Source: Methylorubrum populi (GTDB taxonomy: Bacteria; Pseudomonadota; Alphaproteobacteria; Rhizobiales; Beijerinckiaceae). From it: a stretch of 64,000 nucleotides of DNA. A program made the translations under genes and the position numbers. The notes beneath the pieces were generated by a model. It did not search any database. It was not told the origin of the DNA and worked only from the letters and a program-made list of their open reading frames with translations. Shown one piece after another: positions 1 through 8,353 of the stretch (its first letter is position 1; each line of letters opens with the position of its first letter). The stretch covers positions 62,001 to 126,000 of the forward strand of contig NZ_AP014809.1 in NCBI RefSeq assembly GCF_002355515.1, in the 5' to 3' direction.

Positions 1-1
1 C

Positions 2-490
2 GGCTGCCATCTTGCCATCCGCAATGCCGCCGACAGCGCCGTCGTCGGCGGTCCGCGTGCGGCGCTCGAAGAGGTCTGCTCGCGAGCCCGCGCGGCCGGT
101 GCGCAGCGGGCTGTGGTCCTCTCGGTGCGCACGCCCTCGCACACGCCGATCTTGCGCGAGGCAAGCCGACGCTTCGAGGAGGCGCTCGCTGCCGAGCGCC
201 CGCGCCGCCCGCCCGCGGGGGCGCCGCGGCTGATCAGCGGCCTCGACGGCGCCGCCGTCTTCGACGTTCAGGCCGGTTTGTCGAAGCTCGCAAGCCAGAT
301 CTCTCGGACGATCGATTGGGCCGCCTGCCTAGTGGCCTGCCGGGAGTATGGTTGCGAGACCGTGCTCGAACTCGGCCCCGGCCATGCCCTCGCGACCATG
401 GCCCGTGAGGCGCTTCCGAGGGCACGTGTCCACGCTCTGGAGGAATTCCGTTCCGCCTCGGGAGCCGCGGATTGGATCAGAGGCAATTGA
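2..490 (+). CDS. mdcH: Malonate decarboxylase epsilon subunit (malonyl-CoA acyltransferase), 3' part
   Basis: The gene enters from the left edge; 162 codons are visible in frame 2 and end at TGA 488-490. The part seen matches the C-terminal half of FabD/MdcH-type acyltransferases: a VLSVRTPSHTP stretch, where the His is the usual partner of the catalytic Ser (which lies off-window), and ELGPGHALA near the end, typical of MdcH. In malonate decarboxylase this subunit loads malonyl onto the acyl carrier protein in the cytoplasm. The other mdc genes would lie to the left. A FabD paralogue or a polyketide-type acyltransferase cannot be excluded from this fragment. Confidence 0.7.
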   Translation, partial: GCHLAIRNAADSAVVGGPRAALEEVCSRARAAGAQRAVVLSVRTPSHTPILREASRRFEEALAAERPRRPPAGAPRLISGLDGAAVFDVQAGLSKLASQISRTIDWAACLVACREYGCETVLELGPGHALATMAREALPRARVHALEEFRSASGAADWIRGN

Positions 491-532
491 GGACGACGCG
501 CAATGGAGTCTGATCCCCGCGCACTCCGCCAT

Positions 533-1147
533 TCAGGTTTTCGCGGACTGCAACCGGACAGCGACCTCGTTCCTTCGCAGGAAAGGAACTGAGAAGGGGG
601 GATCGTAGCCCATGAAGAACGGCGGCCGCGCCGGCTTCCCGACCGCTGCCCTGCCCAGCACCTCGGTGAGGATGCGGGATTGATGCTCACGCGCTTCAGC
701 CGTCGCGCTGCCGGAGAAGCGCAGGACCGCCAGCCGCTCGGGCGGGATGCGTGCCAGCCGGACACCGGGCTCGGTCGGCTCCGGTGCCCCTGCCTCGACC
801 ACCTTCCGCGGCAGGTAGAATCGCATCGTGCCCGCCGCGCCCTGCTCGACCGGCACGGTCATCGCGATCAGCCGGCCTCTGGTCTCGACGGGCGTGGTCA
901 TCGCGATGCGGGCCGCTCCACCATTCGCGCCTGTGATGTATCGGAACAGGCGCCCGAACGCTTCACCGTCCTGCTGGCCCCTCGCATCCGTCTCGACCGC
1001 CACGCGCCCTTCGTAGTCCCGAATTTCGACGCCGCGCTCGAGCCGTTCGACCACGGCGTAGCGCGGCTCCTCGTAGGTCGCGCGGATGCCGACCACCGAC
1101 AGAGCGGATTCGAGGAAGGTGACGAGGTAGTAGAGGAACTTGTCCAT
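533..1147 (-). CDS. SOUL family heme-binding protein
   Basis: A 204-residue protein; the ATG at 1147 starts MDKFLYYLVTFLESAL, a hydrophobic N-terminus that may be a membrane anchor or signal. The longer reading frame upstream of it has no family character. The body matches the SOUL/HEBP fold: YEEPRYAVVERLERGVEIRDYEGRV at the start (quoted here only as the YxEPxYxVxxR pattern), then IAMTTPVE, IAMTVPVE and MRFYLPRK repeats, and the conserved ending FMGYDPPFSVPFLRRNEV. Members bind tetrapyrroles or act in stress responses. The bacterial role is not settled. It is convergent with the mdcH fragment, 42 bp away. Confidence 0.85.
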   Translation of the reverse strand: MDKFLYYLVTFLESALSVVGIRATYEEPRYAVVERLERGVEIRDYEGRVAVETDARGQQDGEAFGRLFRYITGANGGAARIAMTTPVETRGRLIAMTVPVEQGAAGTMRFYLPRKVVEAGAPEPTEPGVRLARIPPERLAVLRFSGSATAEAREHQSRILTEVLGRAAVGKPARPPFFMGYDPPFSVPFLRRNEVAVRLQSAKT

Positions 1148-1282
1148 CGTGAGCGTGATCCGGGACGTCGATTCACGATCAAGCGCCGTTCGTTCGAGGC
1201 CGTTCCGTCGGTGAACGGTCCCCGTCAGCGTCAAAACGGTAGAAGAATCCCGGCCGCCCGCGCCGCCGGGAAATCCGACGCG

Positions 1283-1570
1283 CTACTTGTCGAGGGCGTT
1301 CTCGACCGTATCCTTGGCTCTGCCGCGCTCCTGCTGCGCCTGGCCCCCAAGCTTCTGTTCGCGGCCCTCGGCCTTCATCGCCTCGTCTTCCGTCAGGTTG
1401 CCGACGCCGCGTTTCGCGCTGCCGGTGACCTCATTCGTCAGACCCTTGAGCCGATCGACCGCGCCCGCCGTTGTCGGCGTGTCGTCCGCCTGGGCGGAAC
1501 CCACGGTGACGATGCCGAAAAGGGCGCTACACAGCACAGACGCGCGAAGACTTTTCATGCGGAATTTCAT
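1283..1570 (-). CDS. Exported CsbD family stress protein
   Basis: A 95-residue protein starting at ATG 1570 (an alternative ATG is at 1558). The N-terminus is a signal peptide: basic MKFRMKSLR, a hydrophobic core, then SAQA before the mature part. The mature region is a CsbD domain (RLKGLTNEVTGSAKRGVGNLT...AEGREQKLGGQAQQERGRAKDTVENALDK). CsbD proteins are small, very hydrophilic general-stress proteins without a known reaction. The signal peptide makes this copy different from its cytoplasmic neighbours at 3268 and 4512, so it probably acts in the periplasm. Confidence 0.85.
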   Translation of the reverse strand: MKFRMKSLRASVLCSALFGIVTVGSAQADDTPTTAGAVDRLKGLTNEVTGSAKRGVGNLTEDEAMKAEGREQKLGGQAQQERGRAKDTVENALDK

Positions 1571-1668
1571 GCAAGATTTCGAAGGTGGAGGAACATGTCG
1601 GTCGGTTCCGCCTGCGCAATGCGGCGCAGGCACCGGATCGCGCCGACGGCGGTCGATTGGCGGCCCGA

Positions 1669-2097
1669 TCACTTCTTCGGTTCAGCTCCGAGATAAATGT
1701 ATTCCGGCGCCGCGCGGAGTTGATCCTTGTCGGTCTCGATCACCGCGTCGAGGGTCCCGCCGTCCTTGCGCGAAAGCTTCAAGGTGTCGGGCGCCACGGC
1801 GACGTACTTGGCGTTCAGACCGAGGAAGCCACCGACGCTGACAACATAGGACTTCACCGCGCGCCGTTCGTCGAACACCACGTCGGCGACCGAGCCGATA
1901 GTTTCGTTGCCGCCATTGCGGATGCTCAACCCGATCAACTTCGAGGCGACCACGTCCTCCGGTGCCTGAGCGACGAACTTCGCCCGAAGGTCATCGTTGA
2001 GCGTTGCCGGCTGGGCAGCCACGGGTGCGGGCTCCTGGGCCAATGCCGGCGCACTCGCCAGCAGCAGAAGGGCACAGAAGGTCGGGCGGAACATCAT
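1669..2097 (-). CDS. Exported PRC-barrel domain protein
   Basis: A 142-residue protein with a signal peptide (MMFRPTFCALLLLASAPALAQ) and a PRC-barrel domain at about residues 50-110: ASKLIGLSIRN...ETIGSVADVVFDERRAVKSYVVSVGGFLG. Small secreted PRC-barrel proteins are common in Methylobacterium and relatives and are usually linked to stress. Their ligand is unknown. It lies in the same-strand run of small stress genes, 98 bp from the CsbD gene at 1283. The domain call is secure; the function is not. Confidence 0.85.
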   Translation of the reverse strand: MMFRPTFCALLLLASAPALAQEPAPVAAQPATLNDDLRAKFVAQAPEDVVASKLIGLSIRNGGNETIGSVADVVFDERRAVKSYVVSVGGFLGLNAKYVAVAPDTLKLSRKDGGTLDAVIETDKDQLRAAPEYIYLGAEPKK

Positions 2098-2166
2098 CGG
2101 CGGATGGTCTCCGTCTGGAAGGGAAAAGGGATTGGCGGACCGAGCGGCGCGCCCGGTCCGGTAGGG

Positions 2167-2649
2167 TCAGACCGGCAGGCGCCCGTCCGGCGAGTACCGA
2201 TCGATTGCGGAAGGAAGTTCGCGCGAGAGCCGCGACAGCAGAGCGGCACGGCTCAGACCGGTCTGCCGCGTGAGATGTTCGAGCGTCTCCGAACCGATCG
2301 CGCGCTCCAGATCCGCCTCGGCGATATCGCGGTTCGGTCCCTGCCGCACCCAGGAATTCGCGGCCTCGCCATGGCCACCCTTGGTGAAATGCTCGACGAG
2401 TTCGCTCAGCCCGGAGGCGATCAGGCCGCCCACGCCGGCCGATCCGATGCCGCCGAACAGCCCCCCGAGGTTGTCCAGCGCACCGGAGCCTCCCTGGTCC
2501 GCGCTCGGATTCGGCGATGGCGGCACCGGCGAATGCCCGATCCGGTCTTGGTTCCCCTTCAGCAATTCGGCGATCTTGTCCCGGTTCTGGTAGCCGGCGA
2601 TCGCCAGCAGTCCCAGCAGGGCCGTCATCGACGGATATCCCTTGCTCAT
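2167..2649 (-). CDS. YidB/DUF937 family protein
   Basis: A 160-residue protein from ATG 2649. The N-terminus ([20 protein letters not shown]) and a glycine-rich middle ([27 protein letters not shown]) are followed by the DUF937/YidB helical region: [26 protein letters not shown]...[34 protein letters not shown]. This C-terminal pattern is typical of E. coli YidB-like proteins, whose role is unknown. Full length for the family. Confidence 0.85.
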   Translation of the reverse strand: MSKGYPSMTALLGLLAIAGYQNRDKIAELLKGNQDRIGHSPVPPSPNPSADQGGSGALDNLGGLFGGIGSAGVGGLIASGLSELVEHFTKGGHGEAANSWVRQGPNRDIAEADLERAIGSETLEHLTRQTGLSRAALLSRLSRELPSAIDRYSPDGRLPV

Positions 2650-2689
2650 GGCGTGTCCTCTTCCGGTTTGATGATGTCGTCGGTTCGGC

Positions 2690-2794
2690 TCAGCGCCGAT
2701 GGCGCGACGGGGCCGTGGTTCGGCCGGTGAGCCTGCGGCTGACGAAGGCGATCACCCTCGGCAGCACGAGGGCGGTGAGAAGCTTGCGGATCAT
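2690..2794 (-). CDS. Small basic membrane-associated protein (34 aa)
   Basis: A 34-codon frame starting at ATG 2794, preceded at good distance by a GGGAG ribosome site. It encodes [20 protein letters not shown] and a basic tail ([14 protein letters not shown]). It has an amphipathic or membrane-seeking helix and a net positive charge. It sits between two same-strand stress genes, which supports expression. I do not recognise a named family. Confidence 0.45.
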   Translation of the reverse strand: MIRKLLTALVLPRVIAFVSRRLTGRTTAPSRHRR

Positions 2795-2817
2795 GGCATT
2801 GCTCCCGGTCGAGGCGC

Positions 2818-3201
2818 TCAGCGCGTGGGACGCGCGAGCCAGCCGAGCGCGAAGGCGGCGGCCACGAGTCCGAGCAGGGTCGAGGTGCGGTTGGTCTCGG
2901 CGTAGCGGACGGCGCGCCGACCGTAGTCCCGGCCGTGGCGCCGGGCTTCGCCGACGAAGCGGCGGCCGTCCTCGATCAGATCGTCCGCCCGCTCGTGGGC
3001 GGCGCGGGCGAGGTGGCGTCCGTCGCGGGCAAGATCCTCCGCCCGGTCGCGGGCACTGCCGTAGACGTACTGCGCACCGCCGGCGACCTGATTGACGGCC
3101 CCGCGCATCTGGCGGGCGGGATCGCCGGTGACGCTGCCGAGTGCGGTCTGGGCTCGGCCCTTGATGTGACGGGACGCGCCGCGGAACTGATCGCGGTTCA
3201 T
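2818..3201 (-). CDS. CsbD-like protein with DUF883-type membrane anchor
   Basis: A 127-residue protein. Residues 1-50 are CsbD-like (MNRDQFRGASRHIKGRAQTA, GDPARQMRGAVNQVAGGAQY). The middle is a charged helical region (DRAEDLARDGRHLARAAHERADDLIEDGRRF). The end is one transmembrane segment with a short basic tail (TSTLLGLVAAAFALGWLARPTR). This layout is that of CsbD plus the ElaB/YqjD/DUF883 family, which anchors to the inner membrane and can bind ribosomes in stationary phase in E. coli. It has the same architecture as the gene at 4512. Confidence 0.8.
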   Translation of the reverse strand: MNRDQFRGASRHIKGRAQTALGSVTGDPARQMRGAVNQVAGGAQYVYGSARDRAEDLARDGRHLARAAHERADDLIEDGRRFVGEARRHGRDYGRRAVRYAETNRTSTLLGLVAAAFALGWLARPTR

Positions 3202-3267
3202 GATGCTCTCCTTATCGGAATGGAATTCGTGGGGTCGGGGCCGGGACGGCCGGCCCCGCGCCCTGGG

Positions 3268-3471
3268 TCAGCGCTTGCCGGTGATCTTGTCGGCGAGGTT
3301 CTTGGCGCCGTCCTTGACGTCGCCGACCGTCTTCTGCGCCTCGCCCTTGAGCTCCTGCGCCTTGCCTTCGGCCACGAGCCGGTCGTTGCCGGTTACGTTG
3401 CCGACGCCCTGCTTGATGTTGCCGACGGCCTCATTGGCGAGGCCCTTGATCTTGTCGGAGGTGCTGCTCAT
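3268..3471 (-). CDS. CsbD family protein
   Basis: A 67-residue, hydrophilic, classical single-domain CsbD protein: [21 protein letters not shown], then [43 protein letters not shown]. It has no signal peptide, so it is cytoplasmic. Typical length. It is one of five CsbD-type genes within 4 kb on the same strand. Its own upstream gap (3472-3558) suggests separate transcription. Confidence 0.9.
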   Translation of the reverse strand: MSSTSDKIKGLANEAVGNIKQGVGNVTGNDRLVAEGKAQELKGEAQKTVGDVKDGAKNLADKITGKR

Positions 3472-3558
3472 CGGATGTGCTCCTGCTTCGAGGGAGTGGT
3501 CACCGGCGGGGCCGGTCGTGGAGGCCCCCGCCCGGTGGCGGGAGCCGAGGGGAATCGG

Positions 3559-4470
3559 TCAGGCGCGGCGGGCGTCGTAGGTGCCGAGCGCGGTAACGGG
3601 CGACGGAGCGCCGAGACGACCGCCGAAGAAGGCGGCGAGCGCGCCGAGGACCAGTGCGAGGGCGGCGTAGAAGGCCCCCTGCGTGGCCGCCGACTTTGCG
3701 GAGGCGGCAGCGGCCTCAGCCTTCTGCTTGGCCGCCGTCACGGCCTGCTCGTACTGCTTCTGGTAATCGTCGATCTGCGTCTTGGCCTGGTCCGGCGAGA
3801 TGCCCTGCGCCTTAGCGAGCGCATCGGCCGCGCGGTTCTTGGCCTGCTCCTTCTGTGCCGGATCGCCGGTCAGCACGGCCCGGATAGCGGCCACCGCGGC
3901 GTCACGCGCCGCCTGCGGATCCTGGCCGGCGGATTGCTCGCGGACCTTCTGCTCGATCCCTTCGAACGGGTTGGAGATCTTGGACAGCGACGGCGCCGCC
4001 GCCTGGGCCGCCGTCTGCACGGTGCCGCCGACGAGGTTGCCCGCGCCCCCGAGAGCGCCCGAAACCGCGCTCAGCGTGCCGCCGGCCAGGCCGCTCGCCG
4101 CCGAGGTCAGCAGGTACAGCACAACCAGTGTGGTGACCGCCCATGAGACGAGGCCGTGCAGAGCGGCGGCGCCCGGCAGGGACTTGCCGGACAGGCGACC
4201 GGCGACGAGGCCGCCGGCCAGCGAGGCGACGACGCCGGAGGCCACGAACCATAGCCCCGCGCCGAGCGAGAAGGTCGAGGCGGTCGGGTTGTCGGCGGCG
4301 TTGGTGCCGACTGCGGCGAGCCCGATCCCCACGCCGACGAGGTTCAGGACGACCTGCGTCACGATCGCGATGACGGTGCCGGCCAGGATGGCACCCCAGG
4401 ACACCTCGTTGAGAAGGACGGCCCGGGTGTCGGCGGATGCGACGGAGGAAGGGCTTGTGATCGTGGTCAC
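3559..4470 (-). CDS. Polytopic membrane protein ('PhnA-like' in Methylobacterium annotation)
   Basis: A 303-residue protein. Residues 20-55 form a first membrane segment (WGAILAGTVIAIVTQVVLNLVG), followed by further hydrophobic helices around 75-100 and 110-135. A long Ala/Gln/Lys-rich helical region follows (about 170-265, with KAQGISPDQAKTQIDDYQKQYEQAV, likely coiled coil), then a final membrane helix (FYAALALVLGALAAFFGGRLG). Proteins like this are often labelled PhnA-like, but no phosphonoacetate hydrolase motifs are present, so that name should not be read as a function. It sits between CsbD-type stress genes. Confidence 0.65.
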   Translation of the reverse strand: MTTITSPSSVASADTRAVLLNEVSWGAILAGTVIAIVTQVVLNLVGVGIGLAAVGTNAADNPTASTFSLGAGLWFVASGVVASLAGGLVAGRLSGKSLPGAAALHGLVSWAVTTLVVLYLLTSAASGLAGGTLSAVSGALGGAGNLVGGTVQTAAQAAAPSLSKISNPFEGIEQKVREQSAGQDPQAARDAAVAAIRAVLTGDPAQKEQAKNRAADALAKAQGISPDQAKTQIDDYQKQYEQAVTAAKQKAEAAAASAKSAATQGAFYAALALVLGALAAFFGGRLGAPSPVTALGTYDARRA

Positions 4471-4511
4471 GCGTGTACTCCGATGGTCGTTGAAGGCGGA
4501 ATGCGAAAGAG

Positions 4512-4853
4512 TCAGAGCTTGCTGACGAGCAGGCCGAGGCCGAAGCCGACAGCGCCCGCAACGAGGAGCGAGGCGACGGGCGCGTCGGACACGTATTCGC
4601 CGACCTCGCGCGAGCCGCCGCGCAAGTAGCGACGCCCCTGCTCGTAGGCGTCCTCGGCCACTTCGTAGGCCTCGTCGGCGGCATGTCGGACGGCGTCCTT
4701 GGCCTGGCCGTAGAGGTTCTCGGCACTGCCCTGGGCTTCGCGGAAGCGACCCTCGACCGCGTCGCTGCGCGAACCGGTCAGATCGCCAACCGCGCCCTGC
4801 ACCTTGCCGCCGATTTCCTTCGCGGCACCCGTGATCCTGTCCGTATCGACCAT
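4512..4853 (-). CDS. CsbD/DUF883 membrane-anchored stress protein
   Basis: A 113-residue protein. The ATG at 4853 is chosen because a strong CAGGAGG site lies just upstream and the CsbD domain begins at once (MVDTDRITGAAKEIGGKVQG, AVGDLTGSRSDAVEGRFREAQG). A helical linker rich in Ala, Glu and Tyr follows, then a C-terminal transmembrane helix (VASLLVAGAVGFGLGLLVSKL), as in ElaB/YqjD-type proteins. It shares its layout with the gene at 2818, so the two are likely paralogues. Confidence 0.85.
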   Translation of the reverse strand: MVDTDRITGAAKEIGGKVQGAVGDLTGSRSDAVEGRFREAQGSAENLYGQAKDAVRHAADEAYEVAEDAYEQGRRYLRGGSREVGEYVSDAPVASLLVAGAVGFGLGLLVSKL

Positions 4854-4920
4854 GTGGGCCTCCTGTTGTCTGTCGTTCGTGAGGGGCGCCGCCACCGTGC
4901 GGCGCCGGGTGAATTCCGGT

Positions 4921-5076
4921 TCAGTCGCGGGGCGACTCCGTTTCGGGCGGTCGCGTCCGGCGCTTCTCCGTTCGGCCCTCGGCCTCGACGCGGGCATTCC
5001 CGGTGAGCTTTCCGATGGCCTCCTTCAGCGAGCTTTTGGCGTGCTCCACGGAAGTTGGTTTCGCGCGTTCGGTCAC
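4921..5076 (-). CDS. Short CsbD-like protein with GTG start (51 aa)
   Basis: A 51-codon frame beginning at GTG 5076 and ending at TGA 4921-4923. The product starts MTERAKPTSVEHAKSSLKEA and continues IGKLTGNARVEAEGRTEKRR, a clear though short CsbD signature (the KLTGN...VEAEG core), with a charged tail. It is easily missed because it has no ATG. It is the most upstream member of the minus-strand CsbD group. Confidence 0.6.
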   Translation of the reverse strand: MTERAKPTSVEHAKSSLKEAIGKLTGNARVEAEGRTEKRRTRPPETESPRD

Positions 5077-5155
5077 AGGCACCTCAACAATCACCGGAGC
5101 GTCTCCGGCGTGCTTCAGATGTTCGATCGACTGCGCTATTCAATAGTACGAAAAT

Positions 5156-5173
5156 ACCGGTAGACCGGTTTTT
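5156..5173 (-). terminator. Short hairpin at the stop of the PAS-LuxR gene
   Basis: ACCGG (5156-5160), loop TAGA, CCGGT (5165-5169), flanked by a T-run on one strand and ATTTT on the other. It overlaps the TAA of the minus-strand LuxR gene and could end transcription from that side. The stem is only 5 bp, so activity is uncertain. Confidence 0.45.
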
Positions 5174-6659
5174 AAGTACTGGGCGAAGGGAGGGGGAAGC
5201 CGTTCTCGCGTCCCCAGATCACCGCCTCCGCCCGCTTGTGGACGCCGAGCTTGCGATAGAGGGCGGCTCCGTGGTTGCGCACGGTGTTGCGCGAGAGATT
5301 GAGCCGCTTGGCGATGGCGTCGTCGGCGAGCCCCGAGCAGATCAGGTTTAGGATCTGCCGCTCGCGCACCGTCAGGGTCGGGCTCGCTCCATCGCCGTCC
5401 CGAGGCCCGGGCTGGCGCAGATTGGCCAGCTTCTCGATGAGCCCGCGGCTGAACCAGGAGGTGTCGGCCATGACCGCTTCGATGGCCTCGAACAGCTCCC
5501 GCTCGCCGCGCTTGCGCTCGGTGATGTCCTGAAGGACCAGGAGCGCGAACGTCGCCTCTCCGATCTCGATGCGTTCGCCGGAAGCGAGACAGTCGAGCTC
5601 GGTGCCGTCTTCGTGGCGGAGACAGACCTCCTGCCCTGACACGAACCCGGTGCGCCGTATCGTGTCCTCGAACCGCTCGCGGGTCGCCTCCGCGACCCAG
5701 AGCCCGATCTGGCTGAACGAGCGCCCGACGACCCCGTCCTCTCCGTGACCGAAGACCCGGGCAAACGCCTCGTTGATGCCGGTCACCGTGAAGGCGTCGA
5801 GGCGCGCCAGCAGGGTCGGAACGGGGGTCAGCCGGAATGCCTTGGCGAAGCGCTCCTCGCTTTGGCGCAACGCGGCTTCGGCCTTCCGGCGCAATTCGAG
5901 ATCGGCGAAGGTGAAGAGCATGCAGGGCTCGTCACCCATCTCGATGGGTTGGCCGGCTACGATGACGAAACGGCTGTCGCCGTCCGGAAGCGAGAGGCAG
6001 GCCTCCATCTGCGGGATGGTGCCGCCCTCGTTGAGACGATTGATCGCAAGCTCGCGGTTGCGTGCGCCGGCCAGAACATCGACCTCATAGACGCTCCGAC
6101 CGATGACGGCGTCACGGGTAAGTCCGGTCATCTCGAGGAAGCCGGCATTGACCTTGACGTGGCGCAAATCCGATAGCCGGGTGATGACCGCGGGGGCCGG
6201 GTTCGCGTTGAACGTGGCCTCGAAGCGCTGCTCGGCCTCGAACTGATCCGAGACGTCTTTCAGGATGAGGGCGAGGCAGCTCGGATGTCCCTCCCGATCG
6301 GTGGCGACTAGGCTGCGCAGGGAATGGACGAAATCGATCTCCGGCCGATCGGCGCGCCGAACCTCGACGACGACATCGTGAAATTGCTCGCCGGCGACGA
6401 CACGTTCGATGGGATAATGTTCCGGTGTCCGATTGTTGCGGTAGCGCAGGGCGAAGCGCTCGCGATAGGCATCGACGTCGCTCCCGAGCTCGTCGATGCT
6501 CTCGACCCCGTGCATGGCAAGCGCGGCCCCATTGGCGTAGGCGATGGTCTGATCGGGCTCGACCAGGATCACCCCTTCGCTCAGGCCAGCGATGATCTGC
6601 CTCAGCTCATGCCTGTCGACATCGACCGTCACGCGCGTGCCGCTCCTTTGCACCTGCAA
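5172..6659 (-). CDS. Triple-PAS sensor regulator with LuxR-type HTH
   Basis: A 495-residue cytoplasmic protein. Three PAS domains are seen at about 15-130, 145-260 and 270-390. Recognisable pieces are LSEGVILVEPDQTIAYANGA, NPAPAVITRLSDLRHVKVNAG, TPVPTLLARLDAFTVTGINEA and LQDITERKRGERE. A GerE/LuxR helix-turn-helix lies at about 428-487 (LTVRERQILNLICSGLADDA, then IAKRLNLSRNTVRNHGAALYRKLGVHKRAEA). There is no kinase, receiver or transmembrane segment, so sensing and DNA binding appear to be in one polypeptide. The ligand is not evident. Its position beside the CsbD run invites a stress role, but nothing in the sequence proves that. Confidence 0.85.
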   Translation of the reverse strand: MQVQRSGTRVTVDVDRHELRQIIAGLSEGVILVEPDQTIAYANGAALAMHGVESIDELGSDVDAYRERFALRYRNNRTPEHYPIERVVAGEQFHDVVVEVRRADRPEIDFVHSLRSLVATDREGHPSCLALILKDVSDQFEAEQRFEATFNANPAPAVITRLSDLRHVKVNAGFLEMTGLTRDAVIGRSVYEVDVLAGARNRELAINRLNEGGTIPQMEACLSLPDGDSRFVIVAGQPIEMGDEPCMLFTFADLELRRKAEAALRQSEERFAKAFRLTPVPTLLARLDAFTVTGINEAFARVFGHGEDGVVGRSFSQIGLWVAEATRERFEDTIRRTGFVSGQEVCLRHEDGTELDCLASGERIEIGEATFALLVLQDITERKRGERELFEAIEAVMADTSWFSRGLIEKLANLRQPGPRDGDGASPTLTVRERQILNLICSGLADDAIAKRLNLSRNTVRNHGAALYRKLGVHKRAEAVIWGRENGFPLPSPST

Positions 6660-7187
6660 CTGCCGGTATGGCAGCGGTGCACAAACGAGTTGCGCGCAAA
6701 CCGGTTCCGCTTATTTGCTGGTATTTCGAGATCACGTTCCTGATATCGGTGGACCGTGCTTCTGTTCGAAGCCGGGCATCCTTGGGCTGATGCCGCTGCG
6801 TCCGTAGCGCTTGGTCAACGGGACGTTTTTATGGGTACGAGTCGAGCGTCGTTGTCCGACGATCACGGAGGCTTTTGGCCGAGAGCTGCCAATCCTGCTC
6901 AGGCTTTCGACGCGACGGCTCTACCCACCACCCACGGGTGTCATGCAGCGCTGCGCGCAACACGCTGCACTTTCTGGGCTGGAGGTTTCGCATGCCCAAT
7001 CATACGGCCCTGAAGCGGTCCGTTGAGCGACCTGACTGAACGTCAAACACCTTTGAATCTGGACAGGACCCTGCACAGGCATCGGCATCGGGCCACACCG
7101 CTCAAAGTGAACGAAATGCTTCGATCGAAAACAACGATCAGCGCCTGAACATCGGAAATCGCGTATCGGGAGTGTTGAACTCCGGGG
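6660..7187. other. Intergenic region, no gene recognised
   Basis: About 530 bp between the PAS-LuxR gene and the TAXI gene end. Short frames here have no family features. I see no tRNA and no clear terminator. It should hold the PAS-LuxR promoter near 6660-6760. Confidence 0.5.
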
Positions 7188-8309
7188 TCATCGAGGCGGC
7201 GTCTGCGCCTGCCGCCACTTCAGATAGGCTTGATAGATCTCGTCCTTTCCGGCCGGCCGCTGAGGCTGTGACTGGAAGAACCGGTCCAGATTCGGCTGGG
7301 CAACGGCCTCCAGCTCTCTGTGGCGGTCGAGCCATTCCTGCGCCGGCCGGAAGCGCTTCCAGCCCGTGACCGAGGCCGCGAGGTTGACCTCCCGCCATTT
7401 CGGATGACGCGAGGGAGCTAGAAATTTGTCGAACTTGCCGAAGAAGGCCTCGACGAAGCGGACGAGCTTCTCATAGCGCGCTGATCCCTTGGGGCTGTTG
7501 TAGACCCCGAGGACCGTGCCAACCGCCACGGTCTCCACCGCCTCTTCGCCGACAAACTTCGGATAATCAGCCCGCATCAGCGTCGCGGGAACATAGGCTT
7601 CTTTCATCGTGTCCGGGTAGGGGGCTGACACGAAGTGGAAGCGGTCACCCGGATCGAAGTTCGCAATGAACGCCACCGGCTTAGCCGCCACCGACACGAC
7701 AGCCTCGATCTCGCCGGCGCGCAGCATCTCGAGGGCAGTGGGCTGATCGACGTTGATCCCCTCCACAGTCACGCCGAGTTCGCGGAACATGGCCCGGCCG
7801 CTGTAGTCGGTTCCACTGCCCTTGACGTCGAAGCTGATCCGCTTGCCCGCAAGATCGCTAATCGTACGGATCGATTTCGGTGCGATGATATGCAGTTCGT
7901 CGTTGAATAGCTTGGCAATGTAATGGATCTGCTGCTCGATGTTCTTCAGGCGCTTGTCCTGTCGTAGCTGGTCCAATGTATCGGTGCGAACGAAGCCGAG
8001 ATCAACGCCCTTTAGGAACCGGATGTCATAGGCATTCTCGCCCGCGCCCTTGCCAAGTATCGGCAGGATCCGCAGCTTATCCCCGTCGTCCAGCACGAAG
8101 GCGAGCTCGGCGCCGATGCGGAAGTATGTTCCGCCGGGCGTTCCGGTCACCACCGTGACGGTGTTGGCGTTCATGCGCTCGCCGAGAGCAGCTTCCGTCG
8201 CGGGGCCGACATCGGTTGGTACCGTGTCTGGGGCTCCCGCGGCAGGGTCGCCTGCGCTCGCCACCAAGGCGATCCCGAGGACGGCAGCGTATTGGGCAAG
8301 CCTCGACAT
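7188..8309 (-). CDS. TAXI family TRAP transporter solute-binding protein
   Basis: A 373-residue exported protein with a signal peptide (MSRLAQYAAVLGIALVASAG). The TAXI family signature is clear: VTVVTGTPGGTYFRIGAELAF, then a periplasmic-binding fold with DLAGKRISFDVKGSGTDYSGRAMFRELG and VGTVLGVYNSP. In TRAP systems it would bind an organic acid or similar solute in the periplasm and hand it to a fused membrane pair. No TRAP membrane gene lies beside it here, so the partner is elsewhere or the protein has an orphan role. The gene downstream in the same direction is absent; the gene upstream (8354) is 44 bp away and probably co-transcribed. Confidence 0.85.
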   Translation of the reverse strand: MSRLAQYAAVLGIALVASAGDPAAGAPDTVPTDVGPATEAALGERMNANTVTVVTGTPGGTYFRIGAELAFVLDDGDKLRILPILGKGAGENAYDIRFLKGVDLGFVRTDTLDQLRQDKRLKNIEQQIHYIAKLFNDELHIIAPKSIRTISDLAGKRISFDVKGSGTDYSGRAMFRELGVTVEGINVDQPTALEMLRAGEIEAVVSVAAKPVAFIANFDPGDRFHFVSAPYPDTMKEAYVPATLMRADYPKFVGEEAVETVAVGTVLGVYNSPKGSARYEKLVRFVEAFFGKFDKFLAPSRHPKWREVNLAASVTGWKRFRPAQEWLDRHRELEAVAQPNLDRFFQSQPQRPAGKDEIYQAYLKWRQAQTPPR

Positions 8310-8353
8310 GTGCGTGTCCCTCGGTGATCGTCGGACCTTCGGCAGGCGCGCTA

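Noticed and set aside
3559..4470. Phosphonoacetate hydrolase activity implied by the common label 'PhnA-like'
   Set aside because: The protein is a membrane and coiled-coil protein without metal-hydrolase motifs.
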